Source of the DNA: Dallia pectoralis
Taxonomy: Eukaryota; Chordata; Actinopteri; Esociformes; Umbridae
DNA length: 64,000 nucleotides
NCBI GenBank assembly: GCA_029465975.1
Contig: CM055761.1
Location: 8,172,529-8,236,528, forward strand
Reading direction: 5' to 3'
The notes below the pieces were generated by a model. It had not been told where the DNA came from and searched no databases. It saw only the letters and a program-made list of their open reading frames with translations. Positions 31,815 to 46,800 of this stretch are shown here, in pieces (the first letter of the stretch is position 1; every line of letters begins with the position of its first letter). Position numbers and translations under genes: made by a program.

Positions 31815-34800
31815 ACCTTTCCATCAGGTCCTGACGGAGCTGCCTGCCATGGGGCAAGGTCACTAGCTCCAGCCCAGAGGAGACGTCCATTTGACTTTTC
31901 ATCTCCTCAGACACACCGAGTATCCTAGCAACCTGTCAGGTAAGATTCATAAAAAAAGTGTTATTTAATTATTTATCAGACCCGTTCATAATGTCATTGC
32001 TTTGTTCGATTTACATCAGTTCACATCAAAACCTGTCCTCTCAATGCTAGTTAATGTTTCGGGAAAATCTTATCATTTATCTATTTACTAAATGATACAA
32101 TTTTATTCCCTTGGCACCTCAATGTCACTGTGTGCCTGGTTGTGTCCTTCTGTTAACGAATCTGACCTTATCACACAAACACGAAAAGACTCCCTCACAC
32201 TAGAGATTTACTTCTTAATAATCAAATTATCAAATCAGTTACACAGGAACAATCCACCATGACATGTTTTTGAGGATCTTAAATAGGCAGTTGTCCCAGT
32301 AGTGTGTTGAATGTCCTGTGACGGGGGGAGCTGTACCTGACAGTCTGCCATGAGGATGTGCTTGGCGATGACACAGGGATCTCTGTGCACCAGTAGCTCT
32401 TTGGTTCGCCTCAGCACGCTCATCTCCAGGGGTTTGTTTTCAGCGGGCAGCAGTCTCGACTCGAACTCGCCCGGCCGGAACGCCGACACCGTCTCGAACA
32501 CCGGTCGTCGGTAACCTTTTTCCTTCTCCGCGGCTTCCTCCGTCTTCTTCGCGCCCTCTCTATCTGCCTCCTCCTCTTCCCCATTCTCCAGGGATTCCAT
32601 GGCGTGGTGGTAGGAAGTGCGGTCCAGTTTGAAGCTGCTTCTTTGGTTCTCCTCCGTCCTCAGCCTCTCCACGTAACTGCAGTTGGGCTGAAGGTCCAAG
32701 TCTGGGGACTGTAGCCTGTCCCATTCCGCTGGACTGCATGGGCTTAGCTCACCATAGTTCCCATCCGGGCTGAGGGCCTGGTGTGGCAGGTGAGCGTGGA
32801 TCAGATGCTGCTTCTTGGACTTCAGTGGTGGAACGGGAAGACTTGGGACTGTGGTTTGCAGGTGGGGGGAGTGGGGGGAGTGGGGCATCCGCATGGATGG
32901 TACCTTGCTGGGCTTGGGGGGAGGCTTGGGGCAGAGCTGGCTGTCCGAGCCCCGGATGGCCTCCCCAGGTTGGACTTCAAAAGCCATCCTCCTTGGCACA
33001 GTGGGGCTGAGGGCCGGCTCACTGCCCGTTCTAAACACCGGGGACTTGGGGCTGAGCTGGTGATCCATCAGGTGGGGCTTGGAGCCTGGCAAAAGGAAAG
33101 GAGTAAAGAAAGGTGGCCGTTATTTACCAGAACACTGCATCCCTGTACAGCTTTAGTCGAGCTGTGTTCTGTGGCTCTGTGTTCTGTAGCTCTGTGTTCT
33201 GTAGCTCTGTGTTCTGTGGCTCTGTGTTCTGTAGCTCTGTGTTCTGTAGCTCTGTGTTCTGTGGCTTAATGCTTACAGTTTTTTTCAAATGTTTACACGC
33301 AATTTTGAAAATCGTTTTTTTTTCCTCAAAATATAATCACACTTATCCAAACACAACACTCAATTTGCATAATTCCTAGATTGTTTGCAAGATGACACAC
33401 TTTATCAAAACATACACACTTCAGTCAAAACATATACACACATTTGTGAAAATGCTGTTAGTTTTCATTTAACCAACACAGTCCTCAATGATCAGACACT
33501 AATGCAGCCAGTTTCACACTGCTGTGATAAATAAAAACACATTTGTAAAAAAACGAATTTTAGGAAATAGCATGTTCTAGATTTTTGGCCTGACATTGTT
33601 ATGTAAGGGATAAATTAGATGAAGAAAAATATTGTGACAAAGGGAGGGATATAGGGAGAATGTACACAAATAGGCCTACTATAAACTTACCAAGCACTGC
33701 ACAACACTGATGCTGCAGACTGATTATTCCATGTATTTATTTCAATACTTACAGTATTTCTTAACATAATCAGTTACATTAACCAACCAACAATGAAATC
33801 AATGAAACAAATAAAATCTGTAGACAAATAAAAATTACTGAATGAAGTACATACACTTTGAAAAACTACTGTAAAAGCAACAAGAATACTGTAATTATTC
33901 ATCATCTCTCCGTCTGGCTGGATCAGGCCATAAGATTTCATCCAAACCACAGGCTATGTCTTCACTGGCAAAGGGAAGAGCTCAAAGAGGAGCTGAAGGA
34001 GGAAGAGGAGAAGGAGGTAGAGGAGGAGGCCCAGGTAAGTGAAGATTTATTTAGGATTATTTTGTTGTTATTCTTTGTTCAGGTTCTATCAACTCTTCAA
34101 GTCCTTCACTACCTCTTCCTCTACCCGGGCTTCTTCCTCTATCTCCTTCTCCTCTTCCTCTACCTGGGCCTCCTCCTTTACCTCCTTCTCCTCTTCCTCT
34201 ACCTCCTTCATCTCTTTGAGCTCCCTCTGAACTCACCTGCTGCCTTATATCCCACCTGAGTGCTGCATTTTCAAATTAGCACACGTGTGCTTCCACACCT
34301 GGTGGATGTGAATATCCAATTCGTTCATTAGTGTGGTCATTGGCAATCCGGGGCTTTGTAATGACAAGGAAGTAACTTGTCATTACAAACAATCGTTATC
34401 TGTGTCTAAAGTGTGAACATGTGTGTAGAGTTTTACAAATCACTGTGTGTATTTTGCAAAAAGGGTGAAGCAAACATTGTGTTTAATGTTGTGCAAATCT
34501 GTGGAGGTGTTTTGCTCATTGGAGTAGAATTTAGCAAATTGTGTGGACATTTTTATTTTAGTGTGTAAACAATTGAAAAAAAACTGTAATTACAGTGTCA
34601 GTCATGGAATGCTGTTCTGTGTATCGCACTGATCTTACATTTCAAAGACTCAGACATCAACCCATCAGCATCTATCTGCTGTATTATCCTTTAGTCACGA
34701 ATGGGGAGACAGAGACAAGCGCAGGGCGAACGAAGGACATTTATTAAATAAAAATGTAACTATAACGGAAAAACACGAAAAAATGCCAAGTTTTTGTAAT

Positions 34801-37800
34801 GTGGGAAAAAGAGAGACAAAGATACATCATTTCAAAACCTTATCCCCCTTTAATGTGACTTGTGACATTTTTTATTGAAAAACAATCTGAAATCTTTGAG
34901 GGGTAAAACAAATGTAAACCTTACAATAACCTGTGCACACATAAGTGTGCACAGCCTTAACGCATAAATCACACACAGACCGACAACACACACTGGGAAA
35001 GGAGGAACTTGAATAGGGTGGTGATTTAGGAAAAACAGGTGAGGGCAATAAAACAATCAAACAAGTGTCCGTGTGGCAAACGAGAGAGAGAGGGTGTTGG
35101 ATTTCACAGGCCCGGACATCCTGCCATGTCAAGACGTGACACCTTCCAGAATTACATTTTATCTCCTGGCTCATGTCAAACGCCTCAGTTCCGAACTGAG
35201 CTTCTGCTTCGTGGTTTTGCGATGAAAAATATTTCACATTTTAAAATATTCCTGCCTCGATGCAGGGAATGCATTTCAGGAAAACAAGTAATTTGCATAC
35301 TTGTCAGGCCTGTAAAATCTCTGACAACGGCACGGCAGGATTTCCGAGTGAGAGAGGGGGTGGGATGGAGCGGGGGGCAGTTAACAGACAGGGAGAATTA
35401 CGGGAGGAGAGGAGGAGAGGAGAGACAGACAGAGAAATAAGGTAAGAGAGATGGGAGAGATAACGGTGCCTACCTAAAGGAAGGAAGCTCTCTGATTGGT
35501 GGGTTTTGAGGGGCCTCCGTCTCTCCTGAACGTGATTCAGACACGCCGGTTGGCTCCCAGACTTGTCTTTGTTTCTGATTGACGAGAAGAGAGCAAGACA
35601 CAAACAGAGAAAGAGAGAGAAGAGAACATGTTCAATTAGTCTGAGTTTTTACACTTCCAACAGGCAGGTCCACTGGGCCCACCAACACCACTACCCCTCG
35701 GAGAGAAACCCGATACGCCCTGTGTTTGGTATGAAAAATGCCAGCTTGTAATTTGATGGGGACTTTTTCTGTCCCCTGTTTGCCTTGGCTTTGTGCTCAG
35801 AGGTTTGTATTCTCCATTCAGGTTAAACACTACTTCTCACTAGAACGGTTTATTGTAGATGTGTACTTATCTATATGACTCCCACATTGGTGCGACATAT
35901 TTGGAGAGCACGTGCTGTTAAATGCAAGGCTGTACATAAAACCGTGCAGATCACATTCTATTTGGAGACACCCTGTACCAGTTAAATGTTACGGCTTCCT
36001 GTGAGTTGCCTAAATAAGCTCCTGGCTGCTCAGGGGTTTATTTTTTACTGTTTCGATGGATCTGAAGTGAATGTCGTTCTTGCAGACCTACTACATTTTT
36101 CTATGCTGTACACGTTCTATTCTGTAGCAGCAGTTTATGGGCCCTTCCTTACCAACAACTCAGAGCAGACAAAACTAAATCTCTGTTAACGATCCACCTA
36201 CCTCAGAAGGTTGCCCCGTCCAAGGCTGTGGTCCTGTGTGTGTCCATTCAAGATGTTGAGACTTAGGCGTTTAGAGGTCGGGCCCTTCCTCTCGGACGAG
36301 GCCTCGGCGCGAACACCTGCCATCCCGTACTTCTCCTCTAAGCAGCGCAGCGGCAGGGCCCGGTTGATTGGCTGGAAGATGATGGCGCCCACAGCCTCGG
36401 TCACTGGCTTCCGGTTGCCTACGTAGTAGCGCACCAGGGCGGGCACGCTGTTAAAGCCCTCCTTCTCAAACAGGTACTGGACCCGGGAGTAGGCCTCGTT
36501 TACGGCCACGACCTTCTTGTTGATCTTGAAGTGCTGCGGGCTGTTTTTCCACTGGCAGGTCAGGACGTAGTTTCCCGGGCTCGAGAGAGAGTCCCGGATC
36601 AGGAAGTCACCGTCACGTTGGATCTGGTTCTCTGCCACCTGGACGACGGAGGAGACGTGTTGAACATACACACACACACACACACGGACGTATAGCTGAC
36701 GCAGTTTCAGTTTCATATACAGTTCCACTTTTGTGCGGTTTGTTTTCTGTTTGTCTTTGATTTGGATTTGTGGATACAGGCTCCGCTGGTCTTTTCAGTA
36801 GAGTTCTTGGCTGATTGAATGTTTTCTTTAGATTTAAGACTGCTGTTTCTGTACGATGACATCACGATACCTTACAACTATCAGGCTCTCTGAGCTCTGG
36901 TCACACTAAAGAAAAACTGGCATTTATGCTTACCATGACTGTAAGCACAACAAATTCTTATGATACATTTCAAATGTACTTTCTAGTGTTTTAGCATGTG
37001 TTCAATAAAGAAAGATTTCAAACATATCTTCGGTAATGTCGGACGAGGCATTGAAATATACAAGGTGTCGTGACAAATGAGGACCAGCTTTAGCTTGTGA
37101 GCTTCACTTTCTGAATCCAGTGTCTGAAATGTATCCAATCGTCTGTCACGATTGGTGAGCCTTTTGTTTCCACTCCGGGCCTTTGGTGGGTGTTACGAGT
37201 ATGTTAGACTTGTTTATATTTTAGTTCCAAGTTTAGCGTATATGTTTACCGGTTTCCATGAAAGAAGCTCTGCATTTGGATACAAGCTCTGCATTTGGAT
37301 ACAAGCTCTGCATTTGGATACAAGCTCTGCATTTGGATACAAGCTCTGCATTTGGATACAAGCTCTGCATTTGGATACAAGCTCTGCATTTGGATACAAG
37401 CTCTGCATTTGGATACAAGCTCTGCATTTGGATACAAGCTCTGCATTTGGATACAAGCTCTGCATTTGGATACAAGCTCTGCATTTGGATACAAGCTCTG
37501 CATTTGGATACAAGCTCTGCATTTGGATACAAGCTCTGCATTTGGATACAAGCTCTGCATTTGGATACAAACTCTGCATTTGTATACAAGCTCTGCATTT
37601 GGTTGCACTTCACCAAAGGAAAACGTGACAACGTCCTGGAGTGCATCTTTCAGTGAACAAAAGCCTTTGTTGTGTAGAAACTCAGAGGCTTGATGGTGAT
37701 ACACATTAACCCACACTGTCCTCTGCTCGCGTGTTGTTTCTACAAACATGTCATTAGCCTACTATTTCATTAACTTTTTGCTGAACTGAGTAATTATGTT

Positions 37801-40800
37801 TATACAATCATGTTTTTAGTTAGAAGGTTGAGAGTTGTTAATTACTAGTTTTTAAAGCTCTCTACACAATTGTACAGCAGTAGCAACAGCAACAGAAAAT
37901 ATCTTATTAAACCTTATTAGGGTCACTCAATATCCTGTGTGGGCAGGATTCGTCTGTAAGATCATTTACGTATATATGTAACAAAATGTACTTATCATGT
38001 AACAACATTTACCAACTTCTACACAGAATAACAACTAAAGACTAACCTGGAATTCCTGCTATGTGTTTGTGTGGCTGAGCTGGTTTCTCTGGTTCTGGTT
38101 GTGAAATGTCTTGGTAAATGTTGACAGTGTGCATTGTGCTATGGCAGCGAGGACTTGACAGACCTGTAGGCCTCTCATAATGTTTAATAGAGGGTTGTGT
38201 CACTTGCTGGTGCACTCCCATTACAACGAGACACAAACAAATCAGAACACGGCTTATTGTCCAGAAGGAGGAACATTGTGAGCGAGACCACAGGACTCCA
38301 TATTCACTGGGTGAACACTCATAACAAACGGTTCCTGTAAGCGCTTTTAAGAGTTCTTTAAATTTAAAATGTGAGGAAATCGTATAAGTTTACAAAACCC
38401 CTTCAAAAGGCTTGATCCACAAACCCAGTTTAAATGCTTGAAATATCCTTATAAGATGCTTGTAGCGTTTATTTTAGGAGGTGAATTCTTAACAGTTATT
38501 TTATTAAAAAATTGAACAAGTAGGTTAAATTGACTTTTTAAAGTTTTCATTAATAAATAATTAGAGGTAGCTCAACATTTAGCTCAACATTTTTGAAATA
38601 GAGCCAGCACTGTATAAATAGATCCAGAACTGTATAAATAGAGCCACCAGCTTAGAATTGGAGCTAGCTCTGTAGACATGAAGCCAGCACTGTAGAAATA
38701 GAGCCAGCGCTGTAGAAATAGAGCCAGCGCTGTAGAAATAGAGCCAGCGCTGTAGAAATAGAGCCAGCGCTGTAGAAATAGAGCCAGCGTTGTAGAAATA
38801 GAGCCAGCATTGTAGAAATAGAGCCAGCGCTGTAGAAATAGAGCCAGCGCTGTAGAAATAAAGCCAGCGCTGTAGAAATAAAGCCAGCGCTGTAGAAATA
38901 GAGCCAGCGCTGTAGAAATAGAGCCAGCGCTGTAGAAATAGAGCCAGCGCTGTAGAAATAAAGCCAGCGCTGTAGAAATAAAGCCAGCGCTGTAGAAATA
39001 GAGCCAGCGCTGTAGAAATAGAGCCAGCGCTGTAGAAATAGAGCCAGCGCTGTAGAAATAGAGCCGGCGCTGTAGAAATAGAGCCGGCGCTGTAGAAATA
39101 GAGCCGGCGCTCTAGAAATAGAGCCAGCGCTCTAGAAATAGAGCCAGCGCTGTAGAAATAGAGCCAGTACTGTAGAAATAGAGCCAGCATTGTAGAAATA
39201 GAGCCAGCATTGTAGAAATAGAGCCAGTGCTGTAGAAATAGAGCCAGAGCTGTAGAAATAGAGCCAGCACTGTAGAAATAGAGCCAGCGCTCTAGAAATA
39301 GAGCCAGCGCTCTAGAAATAGAGCCAGCACTGTAGAAATAGAGCCAGCGCTGTAGAAATAGAGCCAGTACTGTAGAAATAGAGATCTGTAGAAAGGATCT
39401 GTCATGATGTATTGTTTCCGCTGCTGTTGGTTTGTCTGATGACGATCTGGCTCAACCAGTTTCTGACAAGCTACTGAGATTAAATCAAAGAAAACTGCAC
39501 AGCCCTGATTGTGTGTCTGTGTACACATCCAGTGATGTCAAATCTTCATAATGCCCTCTGATTCTCGTTCTTTAAAACAAGCTTTGTTTTGTAGGACAGG
39601 CATCTTCAACACGGTCACAGGTTATACGGAAGATTCAAAAGAAAAATGTTGTGGAATAACCTTTTTAAAGTGTTTCTAGATCGTCCCAGATATTCAGTGT
39701 GAGATAACCCTCTAGGAACCAAGCACCAATTGTTTTAGGGTGTGGGAGAATTTGTATATTCAAAACAAGCTGCCTGCTAAAGTGTTTGAGCTCCATGACT
39801 CTTCATTGGCAAGTGTGGACAGTGTGACCAAACAAAGCATTTGGAACGTCATTAAAACAATGTTTGGCTAAGCTCCGACACGTGCCCGTCCTGCCCCATG
39901 CGAGTACGCGGAAGGTTTCAAATGTTTGCCATGTTTTCAGAGCGCCAGGGCTGCGAACCGTCTGCTGGGGGTGTGTGTGAGAAGGACAAGCCCCATGAGT
40001 GAAATGGGAGGGCGATCAGACCGCTCCTGTCGTGGCTGTCAGTAACCGGGGAACCCTTCTCCGGATGCTTTATCTGGGTTGGTCGTGTTTCTCTATAAGC
40101 CTCTCAGCTCTATCGTGTTATTGGACTATCCTTTCTCTGAAGAGGCAGCATGTGCTGCCGGCAAATAAAAGATGCTGGTGTGGGATTGACCCGAGTTAAA
40201 TACACAGAATTCTTTAGGCTGTGAAAAGGCAAACATGCAGCTGTTTTGTCCGTCTGGGTTGAGTGTGTGTGTGTGTGTCGGGCATACGGCTGTCCGTGTG
40301 TGTGTCTGCGCGTGTTACCTGTCTTGGGATGCTTCCATGATACCAGGCATGACTGCGTGGCTCCTCACTGCTCAGCTTTAGCTCTTCCTCCAACTCCTTG
40401 CGCAGTTTCTCCGGCGGGCCTTCCATGATGTACTTGTCCCTGGAGAACTGCACATACACAGGAACAAAAGGTTCTTTCAGTACCGCCGTCCTAACAGACA
40501 TGGCCGCTGTACTCAGGAGGGACTCTATGTACTACACGGCCAGCCTGAGTGTTCCAGTGAACATATAATGAGACTGACGCGTCTACCTCTCTACCTCCTG
40601 TATGCTCTACCTGCGTATGCGTGTGTCATAAAGGGCCGTCTTTGTTTGCCAGTCTGTAATTTCCCGGAGCCCCACCATGCCAAAGGTTTCCAGTTGACAG
40701 TTGGCCTCACCGGTCTTTACCTGACAGCCGTGTCATATCTTGGCTGTGGTGCCACGCCCCTTTGAGTTGTCCTGCCCCCGCCATTGGCCCCAGGGCGGCG

Positions 40801-43800
40801 CAGCTCGACACACCCACCTAAAACTAACCCGACTGCTGTGACACAATCACTTAAAGGCATACAGGTACACAGGCCCGCACACAGCCCAGCGTGTGGGAAT
40901 GCTGTATGAATCACAATGGGAATTCACACTTCACTGGCGTCTGCCAAAACCTACTACACTGTCAGTCATAAATCCATTACCAGCAGACTTCCTCCAACCA
41001 GAACCTTTCTTCCTTTACAATCAATAGACTCTACCTCTACATGCTCCCCCAGCTTTGCTTTATATTTCCTAAACCCATTACTAAAGGATTGCTATCTTAT
41101 TGTGCAACCTCTCAGTCTGCCCGTATTATTTCTCACAAGTGACCAAACCCGGAGTTAATATTTACAACATGGTCGTTACATTTCAGTCAGGTGGCGCCAC
41201 TTATGTGGTTTTCTGCTTTATGGACTAGAATAAAACGATACACTCCATAACGTTTTAACTGTCCAGCTCTTCAAAACCAAACAGAACCTCTTTTAAGACA
41301 TGATGAGATGCTGGCAGGAGGTTCTGAAGCTGTATTCATCTACAATGTTTGCGTCTTTATGAAACACACTCAGGATTACTCGGGCTGTCTAGACCCGGTC
41401 TGTAGAGGTGGCCGGTTGGCTAGCGGTTAGAGCTGTGGTTGTCAATTACAGGTCCATCAGCCAATTGGAAGGAAAATGAGAGGGAAAATGTAATAAATAA
41501 AATATAATAATAAAAAAAACTTTGAAATTATTATTATGTGTATTTTTATAAAATATAGATTATAATATTATATTTCTTTTCTAAATCTTATTTGCCATGC
41601 CCATATTTGTCGCAAGCCAGTCAAAAACTGTGAGTGTGGATTCAGGATTTGAAATGGAATTACCATATAATTGCTCATTATTAGCGCATTCATAAAAGTA
41701 AGGAATGGTGAAATATATGAAAAAATATATATGAATCGTTGCAATTTACTGTCAACGCAGCAGTGTGCAATAATAAGTAGAATTGTCTCCAACTCAATAA
41801 CTTCCCCAGTATTCAATAGTTTCTTAACAATCTCTGCCACTAAAAGAAAACTGCCACTGTAAAAGGTACTCATTAAAATGCTCTTTTTTCCCTAAAGCGG
41901 CTGGAGCAGGACAGGAACATGTGTACACCCAAGTCATGACATGGGGCCTTCTTGACATTGGCTAACTGTGAGGAATGTTCTGAATGCACAGTGTTTGGCC
42001 TCTCTGACCACTTCCAGAAGCAGCAATGTGGTATTGTGCCGCTCCAAACAGGCAATTTGCTACCACTGCTTAACCCAAGGCTAAATATGTTAAGCACTGT
42101 TCACTCCCGTCCCCAGAGAGACATTTGAAGGGTTGTAAATTGATGTTTTCTGTTGTGGTTGACAGAATCACATGCCAAATAAAACTGAAGGCTCCAGAAA
42201 GTTGTGTTTTATTTGGACAGATGGAGGGGGTACGAATTGGAAACACCAGCTTTAGTTAATATAGCTGTACAGAGAGCTAAATGAGTGGATTGAATGACTG
42301 TCAGCTGTAGGCTGCTGCTGATGAAGTTTTATCTGTGTTTCTTATTAGTCCATCTGTGCCATTTGCCGAGGAAGGGACTGCAGCTCATCAAATTCAAATG
42401 GGTTTGATCTTTTTTAAATGCAAGTTTCAGACGTGGTTATAAGATCTAATTGCCCAATAGAAGTTAGAGCAAACTGGTCTGAGGTGCATATAACCGACAC
42501 CAAGTTAACCACCACAGTCTAGGTTTGCCTTATGTTTCGGAGACTTTTTTGTCTTGGATTGTCAGCGTTTCTATTGAGGAAATTCTGACAGGTCTCTTCC
42601 GAATGAGAGCCAGAAAGAGTTTTATTCTCCCGGTTACAACAAACAAGGGATTTGTTCTGACCCGTTACTGCAACACTTAAAACACACATTAATGAACCAA
42701 TATGAACAAAAGAAACAATACATTTCCAGAATATCTCATATGTAAATATAAATATGTAAATATATGAAAAAAATTTGCAATGTCTACTTACCGTTAACCA
42801 CTCTAAAGGGACATTGTTAAGTAGACATTGTTAACCATATGTTAACCACTACTATATATATTCAGCCCTGGTTTAACCACCACTATATATAATTTGCCGT
42901 GGGTTTTTGTGCATTCAGTTTGTGAATATTGTCTACTAGATTCCACATTCCATGAGAAAGCTCCATTCCCCTCATACGATATATACCAACTTCAGCACGA
43001 CAGCACTAGAGAATCGTTCGACCTACACCGGATCCTTCACACAAACTCCATCTCTAATTAACTGTGGAAACTGACGAACACGCACACGCGTGGGCGCGCA
43101 CACAGACCCTGCAGGGAGAAGGGCCTGTCAACCGCCTGTCAGCCATGTGTGAAAGGCACAATGCTTCCCAAAAACAGCCCACTACCCCTGGGGCAGCTGG
43201 GAGGAGTGAGGGAGCCTGCAAATCGGCCACTCAGCCTGGCAGAGCCTGTCACATATACTAGTGGAGGCATATGTCATTCAAAGTCAAAATTATCCAGAAT
43301 AATCCAGAATGATCAGAAACCATATGGTCTATCAGTGTAACTGTTACAAATGGTCATACCAAAGCACCCAGAATTATAACAGACATGTAGGCATTATGGA
43401 GCTTTACGGGGGTCTATTATTTTTCTCCAAGTAAGTCAATTGACAACCAAATCTCATTTTCAGTAATGACCTGACCAAGCATATGACTGAGAAAGGAAGG
43501 CACATTTTCACCAATGTCAGTCAAATCAATGCCTTCCTGACCTCTGTTAGGACAAGGTCCCAGGTTTCAGAGTGATGTCACCCAGTGACTTTAGATATTC
43601 CCAAAGGTGGTCGTGTTGCGTTTTGCTCAAGCAGTGACCAACATCCTATCTCTGGAACCTCGGTCACTGTCTTTCATGTGGTTTTGTCACACAGGACCAA
43701 GTCACACACCTGCTATTACTGTGGCCAGAGGGTAGCTTAGTCCATGAAAACGGGGTATGCAGGGCATGTGTCAGAGCTGTTGTGTCTCGTCGTGTTAAAA

Positions 43801-46800
43801 ACTTTGGAATGCTTTGGTGTGTATCCAATCCAATACACCCAACACCACAGCATGACATGGCCATATTAATACCAATAATACACCCAACACCACAGCATGA
43901 CATGGCCATATTAATACCAATAATACACCCAACACCACAGCATGACATGGCCCTTTTATGCCAATAATACACCCAACACCACAGCATGACATGGCCATAT
44001 TAATACCAATAATACACCCAACACCACAGCATGACATGGCCCTTTTATGCCAATAATACACCCAACACCACAGCATGACATGGCCATATTAATACCAATA
44101 ATACACCCAACACCACAGCATGACATGGCCCTTTTATGCCAATAATACACCCAACACCACAGCATGACATGGCCATATTAATACCAATATTACACCCAAC
44201 ACCACAGCATGACATGGCCATATTAATACCAATAATACACCCAACACCACAGCATGACATGGCCATATTAATACCAATAATACACCCAACACCACAGCAT
44301 GACATGGCCATATTAATACCAATAATACACCCAACACCACAGCATGACATGGCCATATTAATACCAATAATACACCCAACACCACAGCATGACATGGCCC
44401 TTTTATGCCAATAATACACCCAACACCACAGCATGACATGGCCATATTAATACCAATATTACACCCAACACCACAGCATGACATGGCCATATTAATACCA
44501 ATAATACACCCAACACCACAGCATGACATGGCCATATTAATACCAATATTACACCCAACACCACAGCATGACATGGCCATATTAATACCAATATTACACC
44601 CAACACCACAGCATGACATGGCCATACCAATACTACTCCCAATATTTCAGCATGACATGGCCCTGACATATAAGAAGCTAGCATAGACGTTATGTTACCT
44701 TTCAAAGAACTATAGCCACAAAATGAGTGACAAGTCACAAGTTAGAAAAGCTCATGTTAAGTAGCTGTCTGTCTTTGTTGAAGTCATTCCCCTTAGAAAT
44801 GTCTTACATAATACTGGTGATGACCTTCAACCTCCATCCACACTGACAGCACTTTAAAAAAATGTTTTTGTTGATTTAAGAGCATTTTTTAGCTGTATGG
44901 GGAACTTGGCAATAACTGAAGTACATTTTCTTGGCTTTAGAAGATTTAGAGGAATTAAAGGCTGACCTGATACACTTTGTTATCCACAAAGGCTATCAAC
45001 TCGTAACCAGAGTTTAAAAATAGCAGTGGCATAATTTATCTTACATTGGATTATGAATTGGTCGGCTGTATTCATTCTGCAATTGGATTCTATCAGTTAA
45101 ATGCCACAGCATTAAAAACAAACCAGTTCTTCTGCCGTTCATTTGGCATGAGCAATGTGCTTGCCTACAGAGTGGTGGCTTCAATTCCCAAAGCGCGCCG
45201 TCACAAAAAATAGATGAAAATGTATGCAATCACTACCGCAGGTTGCTGTGGGTAAAAGCATCTGCTTAATCACTTGCATGCACTCGTATGATTTATTCAA
45301 ATCTGCATGTTCACTCATTTGGATGACTAATAACGAGGGGGCTGTTTAAATGTTTTTTCACTTAACTGCTCGTGTCATCATCTCAGAAAGCATTCATCCA
45401 TATTAGACAGAAGTGCAGTCACTAGTGCCTACAGTTCTTATCTCAGGCTGGGCTCCATCACATTAACCTGACCATCTAAAACAGTTAAGCGGCGTCACTG
45501 TCATCTCCGACTGGTTTGCAGGCTAAACGTTGCTCAGCCGCCAAACAGCTAACGAGGCTAAAACAGTGGGAAGGGAAATGGAACTGCGTTGTTTAGTTTA
45601 AAGACTTCCGTGTGATTTAATGGACATGAATTAAATGTATTTTCCTCAGGGAGCTGGACCCTTCCTGGTTGTCTCCAGAGGACCTTATCTCTAGCAGTTG
45701 GTTAGAAGTACATCTCTCTGGGTTTTAACTTGAGTTCTGCTGATCTATAGACCACTTGTCCTCGTCTTTGAGATTATGATTATGAAAATCTGTTACCCTG
45801 TTCATACCGGTGATTATGTAAGATTTTCTGGGAATATAAAGGAACGTACAGCAGCAACACTGAGAGCAATTAGTGAATTACTGAGTTACTGGGTTTCCTG
45901 TCGTGGAGCCGGGGCGAAGACACAATTAACGTCAAGTCCCCGAGGTGGATGAAGTTTGTGGTCGTTCATGGCTTTCTATCGCTATCATCCGCGATCTAGA
46001 GACCGGGACTCGCCCTTCCTGTGAGGAGGTAAACTGATCGGACCATCAGGGTGTCTCAGGAGCCCGTCTGCAGTTAAACGTCCCTCCATTATCCAACTAT
46101 CCCCTGACCTGTTTACTACTACAGGCCCTGTGGTCACGTCCGTCCGCATCAATACACGAGTAACATGATAACCACCAGCAGGACGGAGCCACACAGGAAG
46201 CATGCCGATAAATGTATGGCAGAACTGAACTCTCATTTGTGAGAATGTGCTCAATCTCATTAGGGGAAAATGTTTTCTACCATGGCTGTGTTAAAGCAAC
46301 ACAATCCTGGTCACCTAACACCCCTCAGCCCACCAACGGAGGTTCCACTCACACGTGCTGGCATCCTTGACACTTGCAAAACAACCAAATAATCTTTCAA
46401 AAATGTGGCACATTCTACTTCTGATCGTGGCGTCTTGAGCCATCGATACATGCAATATATAACATATGCAAGTCGGCACCATAAAATAATCTACAGTCCA
46501 CAGTCTTCTTTGTTACATCTTCGAAAATTGTGTGTAATGTAAACAAGCCCATAACATTGCCTCAAGTGCCGAACAGTTGGACATCACAGGGAACAGGCTG
46601 GAGGCAATATCCCATGGCTGGAAAAATGAGTACTAAACAGAATAAAACCTGAGGGGTGGAAAAACAGAGACTGAAGAAAGGAATAATCGACAAACAGGAA
46701 AATGGAACAATCTGTTGCTGTGCCGGGAGTCTTTTTCGTTAGCTAAAGAAAGTGGAATATTTATTTTCTCTTCTGTCGGTTATTGCTGCTTCTGTCAGCC

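Larger units (their letters stand above)
33086..35473 (-). other. bcar3: bcar3 intron with mariner-type element
   Basis: Contains a 15-bp array, a roughly 1.3-kb mariner-like element, and a stretch around 34690-35150 with the look of another interspersed repeat. No exon recognised. Confidence 0.75.
36639..40318 (-). other. bcar3: bcar3 intron with 19-bp and 20-bp arrays
   Basis: Holds two large minisatellites (37267-37601 and 38610-39383). Elsewhere unique; no extra exon recognised. Confidence 0.75.

Noticed and set aside
32781..33269. Plus-strand 162-codon frame
   Set aside because: Antisense shadow of the large bcar3 exon.
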